Assembly: GCA_903632075.3 (NCBI GenBank)
Contig: CAHIKZ030000834.1
Coordinates: 158,501-222,500 of the forward strand
Source of the DNA: Acanthosepion pharaonis
Taxonomy: Eukaryota > Mollusca > Cephalopoda > Sepiida > Sepiidae
Reading direction: 5' to 3'
Length of the DNA: 64,000 nt
A program made the translations under genes and the position numbers. Each line of letters starts with the position of its first letter. Position 1 is the first letter of the stretch. Below, piece after piece: positions 21,590-33,010 of the stretch. The notes under the pieces were generated by a model. That model did not search any database. It was not told the origin of the DNA and worked only from the letters and a program-made list of their open reading frames with translations.

Positions 21590-21740
21590 CTCTTTCTATT
21601 CTATTCTCTATTACTATATGAATCCCTATTTCTACACTATCTTCTATTACTATATAGTTCACTATTCTCTATTCTATTCACTATACTATTTCTATAAACT
21701 GATCACTATACAGATTACTATTCCATGGTTACTTTTCAAG
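21590..21740. repeat. Degenerate (CTATT)n region
   Basis: Repeated ctattctattctctattact and ctatttctacactatcttct, a decayed pentamer repeat. Confidence 0.7.
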
Positions 21741-22955
21741 TGAGTATTATCAAGCAAGTACTATTAGTGCGAGTGATATTTGAAGGTTGTTTGACACCAG
21801 TATTGTTCAATGGTGTTACTATAGTTGTATCTGTGATTACAAAGTCTCTACTATAACAAGCATTATGAAAGTGACAACAAGTATTCGTTGACATTACAAA
21901 AGTGGCAACAAGTGTTTGCTGACATCACAAAAGTTTCTGATTTGAAAAGGTTTATCATGACTTCTATTTCTTGGAATATTTGATAGAAAATGTTCATTTT
22001 TTTGTTCCAGAACATTCTTATCTGATCTATGAATACCTATTTCATCAACATAGTCCCCCTCATCATCAGTACATTAGGCTCAGGTGGGGAAACAGGATAA
22101 GTAAAATTTATTCTTTTATTTTTATAAATAGGATATTTGACTGTTCCAAATATGTATTCATGTAAAAAAACAAATTTTAAGACATATTACATTCTGAAAA
22201 ATCTTTTTAAAAAATGAGAAAAAGAAAAGAACTACAGGGGAATAGACATATCTAGGTGATGCTGTAACAAGGTGTGTAGTAATCTACTCATAGAGTGTGA
22301 ATAAAGCTCCAAAGAGGCTTGACAGTAGTCAATGGGCTGTTAAGCATAAAAAGGCCTAGTTTTAATGAATAGATGTAGATATTTAAAGTCAAACTAAATG
22401 AATATTTTTTTTTAATAATGTTCCCTCTATGAAAGGCACAAGAGCTAATCAAGGTAAAGGGCTAATGAAGGAGTTTGTTGTTTGAGTAAAAAGAGGAAAA
22501 GGTAAGAGGTGTGGTTTACTTTACATCCAACCATTTATAAATAGGCTTGTGATGAAACAGGCAGGAAGATAGCAACAGAATTTTCTCCCATAAAGACTAA
22601 AATACATCTCTTACAGAATTCCTGTGGTAAATCGCCTGGCCAACTCCACTTTGTGTTCTATGGTAAATGCAAAAATCGACTGACATTCCCAAAATGAGAA
22701 AAAAAGAAAAGAACAGATTAAGTTGGCATTGACCCACAATGGAGAAAATATTCTATGTTTTTTCTCCAGAAATACAAATTCTGCAGTAAAAGAAAGGAGC
22801 TTGCTGAAAATATAGAAACACACACATAATAAAAATAAGGAAACCAAATTGATAATCTTGGGTGAAACATATTTGTGCATGCATACATGAACACATACAT
22901 ACACACATATAGTCATCCACAGACAGACTGCTTTACTGTATCACAGCTCATCAGT
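21741..22955. other. Unassigned AT-rich DNA
   Basis: No feature recognised. acaaaagtggcaacaagtgt and its relative about 35 bp upstream form one small local duplication near 21870-21930. Confidence 0.4.
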
Positions 22956-22959
22956 ATGG

Positions 22960-23040
22960 CTAGACATCTGGTTGCCTCTAGCTAGGATCAAAACCCAGCT
23001 GAATTGGCATCAGTTGGAAAATCTACCACATGGCAGGGAT
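22960..23040 (-). mobile_element. Possible tRNA-like SINE head, eroded
   Basis: On the minus strand, ccatgtggtagattttccaa and gctgggttttgatcctagct resemble A- and B-box regions. Both are poor matches. Confidence 0.3.
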
Positions 23041-23893
23041 GAAGATGAATTTAAGCATACTTATTTTTAGATAAACATACCAGTGACTGGGAGAACTCAA
23101 TTCATTTTATTAAAGAGTATTGCATTAGTAGCAGTAATAGTCACTGCTTACAAACTCACACTTTCTCTCCAGAGGGCTCAACTGAAATAATTTTTCTGGA
23201 GCATATATATTGTCATCCACAGATATATACCAGTGTAACAGCAAAATGGTCCAAATCGTGTAGCAGCATGGAATAATTGTTCATCCCTAAAAATGTTAAA
23301 TATTTAAAAAAAACATTAAAATAATTGAGTTTTTATTTTCCAGGCCTTCAGATAAAACGTTTAGCCATCTTGACACCAGTTGTCATAAGAATCAGTGAAA
23401 AACCATTTGAGTTATTCAGCTAGAAAGAGAACAGGTTAAAATCATTTTCTGTCAGCCCCACTGTCTTTTCAACTAAGCAATGGTGATAGGAAAATATTCA
23501 TTCAAGCTTTCAGTAATGGTAACAACATTCATATTCTGGCTTCCATCTTCAAAGTCCATTCAAGGACCATTAAGAGAATGGTGAATAAGTTTAAAAAGAA
23601 GGAACAGTAGAGACGAAAAAAACGGGATCAGGTGATCACAACAGCAAGAGGGATCATCATTTCAACTTGAAGCTAAAGAGATCAATTATAAGAGAGCCAA
23701 CTCAATCCATAAGATATTTGACATGTGAGAGGAGTTTCAGCTATGACAGTTCAATAAGCAGTGAAAAAAAGACTTAAAAATGAAATTGTATGTGAAACCT
23801 GTGAGGCATCTTGTTACTCCAGGACAGAAAATTAGGAGGTTAGAGAGGGCAAAGATCATCTTGAATAAATTGGAAAATGATCCTGGAATAATA

Positions 23894-23930
<37 letters not shown>

Positions 23931-24185
23931 TAATGGAACTTTATATTGATCCTTCATGAGCTTCTGATCTTTAGCTAAGATTAATTAATGGTGAACATGC
24001 CATTTTCATTTATGATCAATTTCATCACGATTCTTCTGTTAAGTTTGGAGAGTAATTATGCATTCTTATTGCTCAAAGTAGAGTCCAAGAGTGTTATAAA
24101 AACCTTTGAGAATTCCAGTTAGATATCTTTAATCATTTCTAAGATACAATAGTTCAAAGCTTAATCTAACAATTGGACAATTTTG
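23041..24185. other. Unassigned DNA with one (AT)n tract
   Basis: An AT run lies at about 23897-23925. No gene or repeat was recognised in the rest. Confidence 0.4.
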
Positions 24186-24189
24186 TTGT

Positions 24190-24660
24190 TACATATATAC
24201 ATATTTTAAGACATTTTTATGTTTATACATTCTTTTTTTATATAAATACTTAAGTAATGCTCTGTTTATAATAAACAATATTAACAACATTTACCGGCCT
24301 GAATGTCCGAGAAATTTTCATAGAAAATATGCATCCTCCAACAGGAATCGAAATAAGGAACCATCATATAGCCTGACATGCTTTACAGATTTAGCCACAG
24401 AGGAGCATTTCGGTTATCAAGGTCGATTTTACTGTTTTTAAACTACAATTCTCTATGATTTTCTCTCATACATTCATATCTGCTCAATGTGTATCCAAAT
24501 GTAAACAAATGACATCACACATTATGAAATGGACAAAGTCTGACAATTATTTAAAGACATTATTTATTATTATTTATTATTATTATTATGTACGAGAGAA
24601 GATCATGGAGAATTGTAGTTTAAAAACTGTAAAATCGACCTTGCTAACTGAAACGCTTAT
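24190..24660. mobile_element. PLE-type repeat, copy 3, fold-back form with tRNA-like module
   Basis: The minus-strand copy spans 24190-24520: ttttaagacattttt, agtaatgctctgtttataat, aacatttaccggcctgaatg, tRNA-like module, then ctcatacattcatatctgct. After cacattatgaaatggacaaa (24519) the plus-strand copy restarts (gagagaagatcatggagaat, gtaaaatcgaccttgctaac). The tRNA-like module on the minus strand is 71 nt: acceptor arm tcctctg paired with tggagga over 7 bp, D arm gct...agc, anticodon arm, and T loop ttcgatt. Confidence 0.75.
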
Positions 24661-24663
24661 TTC

Positions 24664-24800
24664 AAAATGATCGATATATCAGATCAACAGAAAGAAACAT
24701 TTAGAAATAGATTTTACAATCATAAAATAACAAGGAGAGCCAAGTACAAAACTAGTGCAGCACTTTCAAAATATGTTTCGGTCACAACCACTTGTGACTT
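24664..24800 (+). mobile_element. GIY-YIG-like endonuclease remnant of a Penelope-like element
   Basis: The open frame 24667-24891 begins ISDQQKETFRNRFYNHK and continues with KYKTSAALSKYV. In Penelope-like elements the GIY-YIG domain reads '...G.F..R...H...F.n.k.r..T.LSKYiW.LK', so R, H and LSKY are the expected landmarks. The YIG part and the W after KYV are missing, so it is a fragment. It follows PLE copy 3 directly. Confidence 0.6.
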
Positions 24801-24889
24801 CATGCTAGCACAACCATTGATGGCTTTTAAACAGTTCTGTCTACCTAATTTCACTCACAAGGCATGGGTTAAGCTGTGGTATGATTTTT

Positions 24890-25048
24890 AGGCACCTTGC
24901 AAAAGTGGTGCATGTTGAGATCACCTCCCCAGGCTGAGAGAAACAAGAAATCACTTCCCTAACAAACCAACTGAGGTGAGATTTGAACCTGGCTTACATG
25001 GCCAGAAAGCAAATGATCTAACCACTCAGCCATGCACCCAAATATACA
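24890..25048 (-). mobile_element. SINE5 with well-preserved tRNA-like head
   Basis: On the minus strand: A box tggctgagtggttagatcat, anticodon-arm region, then B box ggttcaaatctcacc. It ends through gagaggtgat-type body sequence to gcaccacttttgcaaggtgc. The best A-box match in the window. No A-rich tail is evident. Confidence 0.75.
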
Positions 25049-25819
25049 CATTTCAACTTAACCAATCAAAAACAAGCAAAAGAAAAGTAAAAAATACCAG
25101 AATTTTCTTTTCTTCTCTGATAAAGCTTAAATAAAAGCAAAAAATATTGAATTTATAAATGTTTTCTATTTGTTCCTAATCCTATCATTCTATCGGATTC
25201 TCTAATCTAATCATATTTTATCCATATTTGATCCCAGCTCATATATGGTGGACTCTCCTATTGTGAACAATAAATGAGGATCAGCATTGGATGGTGCCTT
25301 TCGTTTTACACTTAATGCATGCTACTGGGGGCTATTGTGGAGAAAATCAGGTAAGGGAAAGACATATTTCATTTGTGCTTTCTTAAGTGTGATACTAGCC
25401 CAGCCATGCTGTGGGTGACAAAGCCACACTGAGAGACGAAATTTGCTAAAGCAGGATTTTGATGGCGTCTCTGCTTCAGAGCTTGATGAAGCTGATCACG
25501 GTGCTTCTGTCTACTGTCTTCAAAAGCCTTTAACTTAATGAAACATGTCTTATGCCACTATATATATATATATTATTAAGAAATTCAAGGCATAATCACA
25601 TCGAAAAACAAAAGAAAGAAATGTGTGTATGTGTATTTGTGTGTACACTTCTGATGAATCCTAGAAAGGCAAAATGTGTAATCAAATCTATTTTTCATTG
25701 ATGCATGTTTCATTAAATAATATAGACAAGTTTTGTCTATTTCGTTTAAGTAAATTCCTTTCATGTTGTCTGATAAGCTTAATAACATTATCATTGAAAG
25801 ATGAAAGAAAATCACAATA
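25049..25819. other. Mostly unassigned; possible LINE-D-like end at 25230-25300
   Basis: tatggtggactctcctattg resembles the actctccc.tcggtttcg part of LINE-D 3' ends, but only weakly. A short AT run lies at 25560-25573. Confidence 0.3.
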
Positions 25820-26400
25820 TTGATACATGATTTTAATCCTATCTAAGCTTTCAGCTTACATAAGCCATTATCAAAGATGACAATTACATTTCAATATAGT
25901 AAACAATACACAGACAAAACAATAATGATAGTCTGTTTTTGTTGCATTAAAGATTTCCAAGCAACGACAAACTCGTGTATACGAGACACGGAAGCGAAAA
26001 TCGCACCGCAGCTCATGAAGTCACACATGACCACATGAGAGTGAAAATGAGAAGTATTAAGTATGGGAAGCCATTGGTATAAACCAATGGCTTCTGTTAT
26101 TAATTATAGGCATTTAAGAATATTTGTGGAGATTTCATAGTTTATTTTGTTCAGGTTAAGTTTCAACTGTTTTATGTATAAAGCTTCAAGAATTTTTAGC
26201 TTTTGTTTATTGTTTTCATGTTTAAGTATAGTCGTGTTTTCAACGAGGATTTTCTAAAATTGTGTATGCGTATATATATATATTTAAATTCTTATAACTA
26301 TGAATGCCAAAACATCAGCAATGAACCTTTATTAGATGCTGACCCCAGGAATTAGGCACAGATTCAGTGGCAACATATTATTAATACTAAAATCAATTAA
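25820..26400. other. Unassigned, with small perfect hairpin at 26067-26094
   Basis: gaagccattggt and accaatggcttc form a 12-bp perfect stem with a 4-nt loop. The segment 25985-26040 has more CpG than its surroundings. No gene recognised. Confidence 0.45.
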
Positions 26401-27615
26401 TATTAGTATGTATTAATTAATTAATAATTACTATGCATTAATTAATTAATATGCATGAAGAGACTTCTTTGGATTGAAGGTTGTTCTGGCCCCTTACTGC
26501 AACTGATCACTTCCTACCGGATGTCATGGACTCCACCTTATTGTTTAGGTGAAGAGGATGTTTAATGAGAGGATTTGAACCACTGCAAAATTTTACTCTT
26601 CTAAATCAACTCACAAACATATGTCATTTCTTATAAAATAAGATTAGCCATTAAGAAGGATAGTAATCACTAAAATTATTTTGTGAGGTAAAAATCATTC
26701 TCCGCTTGACATAAAGAAGCAATTAAATTTTTTTTAATTTTTTAAGAAACAATTAAAATTTTTTAAGAAACAATTAAATTATTTTAAAAATTTTAAAAAA
26801 TTAATTAATTTTTAATTATTTAAAAAGCAATTAAAATTTTTTAAATATTTAAAAAAAAAACTCAATTAGAATTAAAATTATTGATATATATATATATATA
26901 TAACCTGAGCAGTTTTTGTGAACAGATATATATTTATAAATTTTGTTTGTTTTAATTACTGCTTAAAATTTTGTGATAATTTTTTCCCCTACTTCTATTT
27001 ATCTGAAATTTTGATTAATTTTTTTTTTTTTTTCCTAAAAGCATCAAATTAATTCTAGCATTTTCCATCGGTCAACAAATTAAATTGAGGAAACCAAGAA
27101 ATTATGCAATTAAACGCCAAATGTGTGCACAGCAATTGCAGAAAATGGAAAATAGAGGAAAATTGTAAGCAGAATAAAAAAAAAATAGTAAAAAGTGAAA
27201 GAGATAGCCATTAAAAAGATGTCTCTTCAAAATCTGAGGCATTTTAAGAACTACTTAATGATTTAAACCAAGCAATGAACACCTGGGGTTCATTTCTAAC
27301 TGAAAAGAATGAGCAGTAATGACTGGATTTGATGGCCGGTTTAGAAATCACTTGACTCCATTGATCAAACAGAACAGCGTTACGAGAATAGAATCTTTGT
27401 GTTGTCAAGGAGGGCGTCACCTGAGAATAATGTCTGAAAATACTAAGATAGTAAATATTGTGACAGTAAAAAAAAAATAAAAATGAAAACAAAAGAAAAC
27501 ATGCAGACCAAAACTTAAAACCAAAGAATACAAGCAAAGAAAAAAATTGCAAGCATAAAATAAAATGTCTCAATAATTAAAATTAAAAAAAAAAAATTTT
27601 GCTAATTTCCTACCA
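26401..27615. other. AT-rich DNA with ttaatt and poly-A/T patches
   Basis: attaattaatta-type repeats near 26385-26455, and A/T-only stretches at 26725-26900. A possible eroded tRNA-like B box (minus) is at about 26570. No gene. Confidence 0.45.
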
Positions 27616-27621
27616 CCGACT

Positions 27622-27945
27622 AAAGGGATGTGTGGTGTAATGGATAATGGCTCATCGTGGAATGAAAAATCAAATCAGAAATCTGAGTTCGAATTTCAGT
27701 CTTGTTCATGTAAATATCCTTGAGAAAGATATGAATCTTTTGCTGCTCCTTCCAGCTATGGGTAAATAGCAGAGCAGACAGGACCTATAGCCTTGGTTGG
27801 CAACCAGTCTAGGAGAAGGAGATTTCTGAATTCTGAGCAGGGTTTTAGCAGACCTTATTGCATGCTGTGTGCACCAGTTCTCAGTATTTGTTTCTTCCAA
27901 AATGTGTGATTTGTTCTGCACAAATTTTCACCGTTATAATCAAAT
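27622..27945 (+). mobile_element. SINE1, near full length
   Basis: Head gtgtggtgtaatggataatg, B box gagttcgaatttcag, then ccagctatgggtaaatagca, gcagacaggacctatagcct, ttggcaaccagtctaggaga and the 3' part ttccaaaatgtgtgatttg. About 320 bp, same length class as 12704-13030. Confidence 0.88.
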
Positions 27946-27979
27946 TATCTTTCTTCATATCATAGTCTTTTTCTTTTCA

Positions 27980-28036
<57 letters not shown>

Positions 28037-28050
28037 CTTCAGTCTGTTCT

Positions 28051-28093
<43 letters not shown>

Positions 28094-28107
28094 CTTCAGT
28101 CTGTTCT

Positions 28108-28138
<31 letters not shown>

Positions 28139-28654
28139 CTTCAGTCTGTTCTTTATCTATCTATCTATCTATCTAAGTCTCATCATATATTTCATAGTCT
28201 GTTTCTATCTATCTGTCTTTCATAGACTGTTTCTATCTATTTATCTATCTATCCTTCATAATCTGTTTCAATCTATCTATCTTTCAAAGTCTGTTTCTAT
28301 CTATCTATCATTCAAAGTCTGTTTCTATTTATCTATCTATCTATCATTCAAAGCCTGTTTCTACCTATCTATCTATGTATCTATCTTCATAATCTGTTTC
28401 AATCTATCTAAGTTTCATCATATCTTTCATAATCTGTCTCTATCTATCCTTCATAATCTGTTACAATCTATCTATCTATCCTTCATAATCTGTGTCTATC
28501 TATCTATATTTCATAATCTGTTTCTATCTATCTATCTATCATAATCTGTTTCTATCTATCTATCATAGTCTGTTTCTATCTATCTATCATAGTCTGTTTC
28601 TATCTATCTATCTTTCATAATCTGTTTCTATCTATCTGTCTATCATAGTCTGTT

Positions 28655-28688
<34 letters not shown>

Positions 28689-28698
28689 AAAGTCTGTT

Positions 28699-28732
<34 letters not shown>

Positions 28733-28742
28733 AAAGTCTGTT

Positions 28743-28776
<34 letters not shown>

Positions 28777-28786
28777 AAAGTCTGTT

Positions 28787-28840
<54 letters not shown>

Positions 28841-28850
28841 AAAGTCTGTT

Positions 28851-28889
<39 letters not shown>
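27980..28889 (-). repeat. (TATC)n satellite, 0.9 kb, with regular spacers
   Basis: TATC blocks alternate with spacers: ttcagtctgttctt (first third), ttcataatctgtttc (middle), and tttcaaagtctgtttc (last third, four or more almost exact units). Read on the minus strand the spacer is the gaacagactga motif of the GATA arrays at 16-17 kb. Spacer type changes along the array in order. Confidence 0.97.
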
Positions 28890-28890
<1 letters not shown>

Positions 28891-28980
28891 CCAATGTATA
28901 TCAGTTGAAGGCAGTTGGAGTGAACATCAGCCGAAATCTTGTGAATATACCAATAAAGATGAGGACAACATTTCAACACT
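28890..28980 (+). mobile_element. SINE3 tail
   Basis: cagttgaaggcagttggagt, then gccgaaatcttgtga and aataaagatgaggacaacat, ending at an AT run. Confidence 0.7.
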
Positions 28981-29254
28981 ATATATATATATATTGATAT
29001 CCATATATTAATTGCATACAAGAGGTAGCTGGTAAATTCTCAGGCATAGTGTCCTCCCAAAATGAACAAATAGAAGTAGTTTTCAGCACCCTCCCTTTGT
29101 ACAAGTACATGAAAAAAAAAACTGTTAATATATCATCATTTGATTAACAAACCAATGTCATGTTTGATTTTTTCACATTGATTGATCATCAACAAGCAAG
29201 TCTCTCGGAGGAATTACTTTCATCATTTATGCCCAAAATTGACTAGCAAAGTGT

Positions 29255-29319
<65 letters not shown>

Positions 29320-29320
29320 G
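29255..29320 (+). repeat. (GATA)n microsatellite
   Basis: About 16 GATA units. Confidence 0.98.
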
Positions 29321-29429
29321 TCTCCACATTAAGGAAATCTTACTAACGGAATAGATATAAATAGTGTGGACATAGGAATAAACACTGCTTGGTTATTGTC
29401 AGTCTCCTATTCCTTTAACAAGATGAAAG

Positions 29430-29496
<67 letters not shown>

Positions 29497-29700
29497 TATT
29501 ATTACTTCATATGTTATTATAGTGGATACTTGTATTTGAAGTAGATGCTCCACTTTTTTGTTTACGCCTATCAGTTAGCACATTTAAGAAATCTTAATAA
29601 AGATAATGTGCTGAAGATAAAATAATGTGGACATAGGAATAAACACTGCATGATGATTGCCAATCTCATACTTCAAGCAATTGCCAAACCATGTGTCCTA
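29321..29700. repeat. 100-bp direct duplication split by an AT tract
   Basis: gtggacataggaataaacac lies at about 29366 and 29627. Both are preceded by ttaaggaaatctta or ttaagaaatcttaa and followed by a tattgtcagtctc or gattgccaatctc segment. An (AT)n tract at 29434-29491 sits between them. Confidence 0.8.
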
Positions 29701-29781
29701 TAATGGGCATGTATATTTTAAATATATTATGTGAATATTGAATATTTACTGTTTTAAAATGTCCATTTTTAAAGCCATAAT

Positions 29782-29783
<2 letters not shown>

Positions 29784-29836
<53 letters not shown>
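29784..29836. repeat. (CA)n microsatellite
   Basis: About 26 CA units followed by a short AT run. Confidence 0.98.
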
Positions 29837-29845
<9 letters not shown>

Positions 29846-29987
29846 GATAAAAATATAGTTTTACAGTACATTATATTTACAGATAAAAGTACTCAATATC
29901 AGGAGTAGAGTAAATATAAGTATAAAAGTGGACACTGACTATATTTTATGTTTTAGCATTTTTAAAAAATTTTTGCTTTTTGCTTTT

Positions 29988-30047
29988 TTTTTACTGAACT
30001 TTTAGAGAAAATGGAAACAAAAAGGATATTTATACTTAATATCAGAA
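29988..30047 (+). mobile_element. LINE-A fragment, left of an insertion
   Basis: gagaaaatggaaacaaaaag and tacttaatatcagaaag encode the LEKMETKR.LIL.IRK stretch of LINE-A. The line is broken at 30047 and resumes at 30532 with agatttgaaatttctag, so 30048-30531 is an insertion. Confidence 0.75.
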
Positions 30048-30531
30048 AGGTGCCCCATATTTTGGCCTTGTGCCATATCTAAGTTATGCTTAGAAAATCA
30101 CTATAGATGGTTGGTTAGAAAAGAGGAATAAATACCTTTCTCTTTAAAAAATATCATCATTATCTGTGAAAAGATACCCATTTCTTTTATTAATTTCAAT
30201 GTTATTCCATAAATTTCTTTATTAGATAATTCGATCGGTGTTATTAATTTTTGACTAAATTATCAACACATCTTCGTTGGGGATTTTATCACAATATTCA
30301 GCTTTTATTTACATTTTATGACTGCTATGTTAGGAACATGTACCTGAAATAAAGAAATAGCTATTGCTGAAGTTTGAACGGCAGCATTAGCTACATGCCA
30401 CCACATTGATGTTGGAAGAGTTTGACATGTGACAGTAACTCACAATCCATTTATTTGTGAACCTGCTGGACAAAGCAAAACTAATGAAAATTTATCACTA
30501 TTTCATCAGAGATATTTAGACACTTTAAAAT
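30048..30531 (+). repeat. Inverted-repeat arm 1 (SINE2-long element)
   Basis: 484 bp that reappears in reverse complement at 40265-40763. It begins in the SINE2 body (gccttgtgccatatctaagt) and runs into a longer 3' region (agatggttggttagaaaaga, cgatcggtgttattaatttt, cttcgttggggattttatc). The first 270 or so bases look identical to arm 2; the last 200 differ at many sites and lack a short stretch. It interrupts LINE-A with no clear target-site duplication. The tRNA head present next to arm 2 is missing. Confidence 0.9.
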
Positions 30532-30590
30532 TAAGATTTGAAATTTCTAGAAAAGATAGTGAGGAAAGAGATTGATAGACTGAGATAGAT
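30532..30590 (+). mobile_element. LINE-A fragment, right of the insertion
   Basis: agatttgaaatttctag then agtgaggaaagag continues the ELKFL...MRKE coding stretch, then gives way to GATA-type sequence. Confidence 0.7.
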
Positions 30591-30653
30591 AGATCATGAA
30601 CAGATTGAGATAGAGATGAATGGATTTGGTATGTTAATTATAAATAAACTGAA

Positions 30654-30701
<48 letters not shown>
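30591..30701 (+). repeat. GATA repeat with spacer
   Basis: atgaacagattgagatag (the recurring spacer) near 30597, then a pure GATA run at 30655-30701. Confidence 0.9.
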
Positions 30702-31078
30702 GGAAAAATAAAACAGGGGGTCCTCAAATTATGTCAGAGATCCATTTCTATGACACAACATAACCTGATTATTAACATAGGTTGCAACTCACCTCCATAA
30801 GTACCCACAAGTCTGCCTTACACTTGGGAGCCATAATGAAGGGTAAAAAGTTTTTAAAAAAAAATGACACAAATAAAAGATAGCGAATGCAACACAATCT
30901 AATACAGCATTACAACAACAACCTCTTACTCATATAGCACCACCTGACAACATATTATATTATGGGAGATAGTACTGTAGCCACAAAATGCCATATGTTA
31001 GGTCTAACATGACCCAAGGACCTTCTGTGTATAAATTTGCAAAATTTATATATAAATTGTAAGCATGAGAAAGAATCT
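30702..31078. other. Unassigned DNA
   Basis: No feature recognised. Confidence 0.4.
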
Positions 31079-31378
31079 CAAATGGAAACAAAAAAGACTC
31101 TTATACTTAGCATCAGAAAGAGATTTGAAATATTTAGGACATATGAGGAAAGAGGGCATAGAAAATTTGACACTCACAGGATATATTGTAGGTAAGAAGG
31201 ACAGAGGAAAGTAGCACATAACCTACCTAACAAGCTTGTGTAAATATTTAGCAGAACTGGGATTAGAAGAGACAGCAAAAAAGACAAAATTTACTAAGAG
31301 ATACAAAGGATAGGAAGTTGGGGAGAGCCTGGGCACCCACAGCGTGAAGGGACATGGTATATAGAAGAAAAAGAAAAG
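31079..31378 (+). mobile_element. LINE-A 3' end
   Basis: Carries the segment for KRLLYL.SE, GHMRKEGIENLTLTG, V.KKDR, YLTSLCK and the terminal RYKG.EVGESLGTHSVKGHG stretch before tail agaagaaaaaga. Several stops and frameshifts. It overlaps in content with the interrupted copy at 29988-30590. Confidence 0.85.
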
Positions 31379-32080
31379 ACTCTAGACATTATGCTGTTAC
31401 TATTATTATTTCATTGAAGACACAAAATTTTTCCAGGACCAATCAAATGTCAAAAATTTCTCCTCATCTCCTACTAAATTCTATTCATCAACTACTTTGC
31501 CTTCCTGTCTTCACAATGCCTCAATCATAAACCCACGGTTAACAATGAAAATAAAGAAATCTTTCCTTCTTTACCACAAGGCATGTTACTTCTCCTACTT
31601 TCATCCCCTCTGCCAAAAGATTTTTCTCTTTCTTTCACTTTCTCTTTTGTCCCTACCCATATCTCTCAGCAAATATTGTCCCATATTCTCATTTTTCTCA
31701 ATTACTGATTTCACCCGACAAACATGTCTTTGAGTGTATTTATTGGGGATTTCTATACTGGTAATTTCTGTGAAGAACTGAGGCTTGTCAATTGCCAATG
31801 GCCATTCCTGATAACTTGCTATGGCATTCTTTAATGCATTATCCAGAGTGACATGCAGGTAGGTAGAAATTTTTAATACTTTCACCAACAATAAAGCACT
31901 CAAAATATAGGATGTGTAGAATTTATTTCTGCTGTGTTTCTCTCAATTTTATCTGACACGTGTGTGTACGTCTGTAGATATCTACTCTTGTATTGTATGT
32001 CTTATTGTATATATCAGGCAGTTAAAGCCATGGAGGTAAATCATTCATTAAAAGTGGTAGTCTAAAACCAGACAATATTC
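31379..32080. other. Unassigned DNA
   Basis: The plus frame 31497-31733 and the minus frame 31601-31903 are open but unrecognised. Confidence 0.4.
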
Positions 32081-32084
32081 TTCT

Positions 32085-32645
32085 ATGCGCCACGTCTCTT
32101 CAGGACATGAGTGATCATGGCTCTCCACAATTTCCTCTCCTTACTTTCACTTAGTAAAGTATATCTCTTTGCTGTCTCTACTAATCCCTGTACTATTATC
32201 TTTACACAAGTTTGCTCTGTTTGTCTCTGTCCCTTTTGATGTCACTATGTACTGAGAGTGTCAACTTTTCTAAGCCCACTTTCCTCATTATGTGCCCTAG
32301 AAATTTCAATTGTTTCTTTCTGATATTAAGTATAAGTGTCATTTTTGTTTCCATTTTCTCTAAAACTTCATCATTGCTCACATGTTCAGTCTATGGTATT
32401 CTCAGCAACCTTCTGTAGAACATGTTTCTGTTACTTCTTTATTTGTGATGATATTGTCCAGAATTCATTGCATATAGGAGGACTGATATTACATAACAGT
32501 TCAGTACTCTTTTCTTTATTTCTAACAAAATTTTAATGTCTCTTGATATTTTGCTTAGCTTTTAGAAGGCATCTTTTGATATCTCATCTTTGGATCTTTG
32601 GAGTTTGATGTTGCATTTTCTGTCCTATGCTAAAACACTTCATAG
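32085..32645 (-). mobile_element. LINE-A 3' portion, about 560 bp
   Basis: On the minus strand from 32645: KCNIKLQRSKDE-like sequence, KDAF.KLSK, then ...LHNVSSSYMQ-type decay, MKVLEKMETKMTLILNIRKK, LKFLGHIMRKVGL, DIKRDRDKQ, and the 3' end ERKLWRAMITHVLK. The order matches LINE-A fragments elsewhere. This is the longest single LINE-A piece in the window. Confidence 0.85.
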
Positions 32646-32831
32646 ATATTCAAATTTATCCGGCAAGTCAGATAATAAGTTTTAAATATTACTGATTCTA
32701 TTTTTGTTTTTTTTATTGGATCCTTTCATAAAATTAATATTTTTTAGATCTCTTATTCAACCATAAGCATTTTTGTCCTGATTTTAAATACACACTTGCT
32801 GGTTTGTCGTACTTACTTTTTGGATATGTAT

Positions 32832-33010
32832 GGCTGGTGTAACAGACAGCAGCTCAGAAGAAGAAATCAGAAACTCAAGTTTGAATTCTAGTTGAGTTAC
32901 ATTCACTTAAGCATAAATACCCTTGCCAACCAATCTACGAGAAGTCAACTCTGAATTCAAAAACTGTAATGACTATATTTTGGCAAGGCATAGCACCCAG
33001 AAGCCACCCC
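32832..33010 (+). mobile_element. SINE1 with internal deletion
   Basis: Head ctggtgtaacagacagcagc, B box tttgaattctagttgagtt, ttacattcacttaagca, aatacccttgccaaccaatc (here the ccagctatggg block is deleted), then gagaagtcaactctgaattc. Confidence 0.7.

Noticed and set aside
25980..26060. Possible hammerhead ribozyme (cgaaaa and ctcatgaagtc)
   Set aside because: The core elements are in the wrong order and the ctgatga box is not matched.
27869..28225. 118-codon plus frame reading into the TATC array
   Set aside because: It starts in SINE1 sequence and continues in the repeat.
27980..28889. CRISPR-like array (regular spacers between repeats)
   Set aside because: The repeated part is a tetranucleotide of variable length and the spacers are copies of each other, opposite to a CRISPR array.
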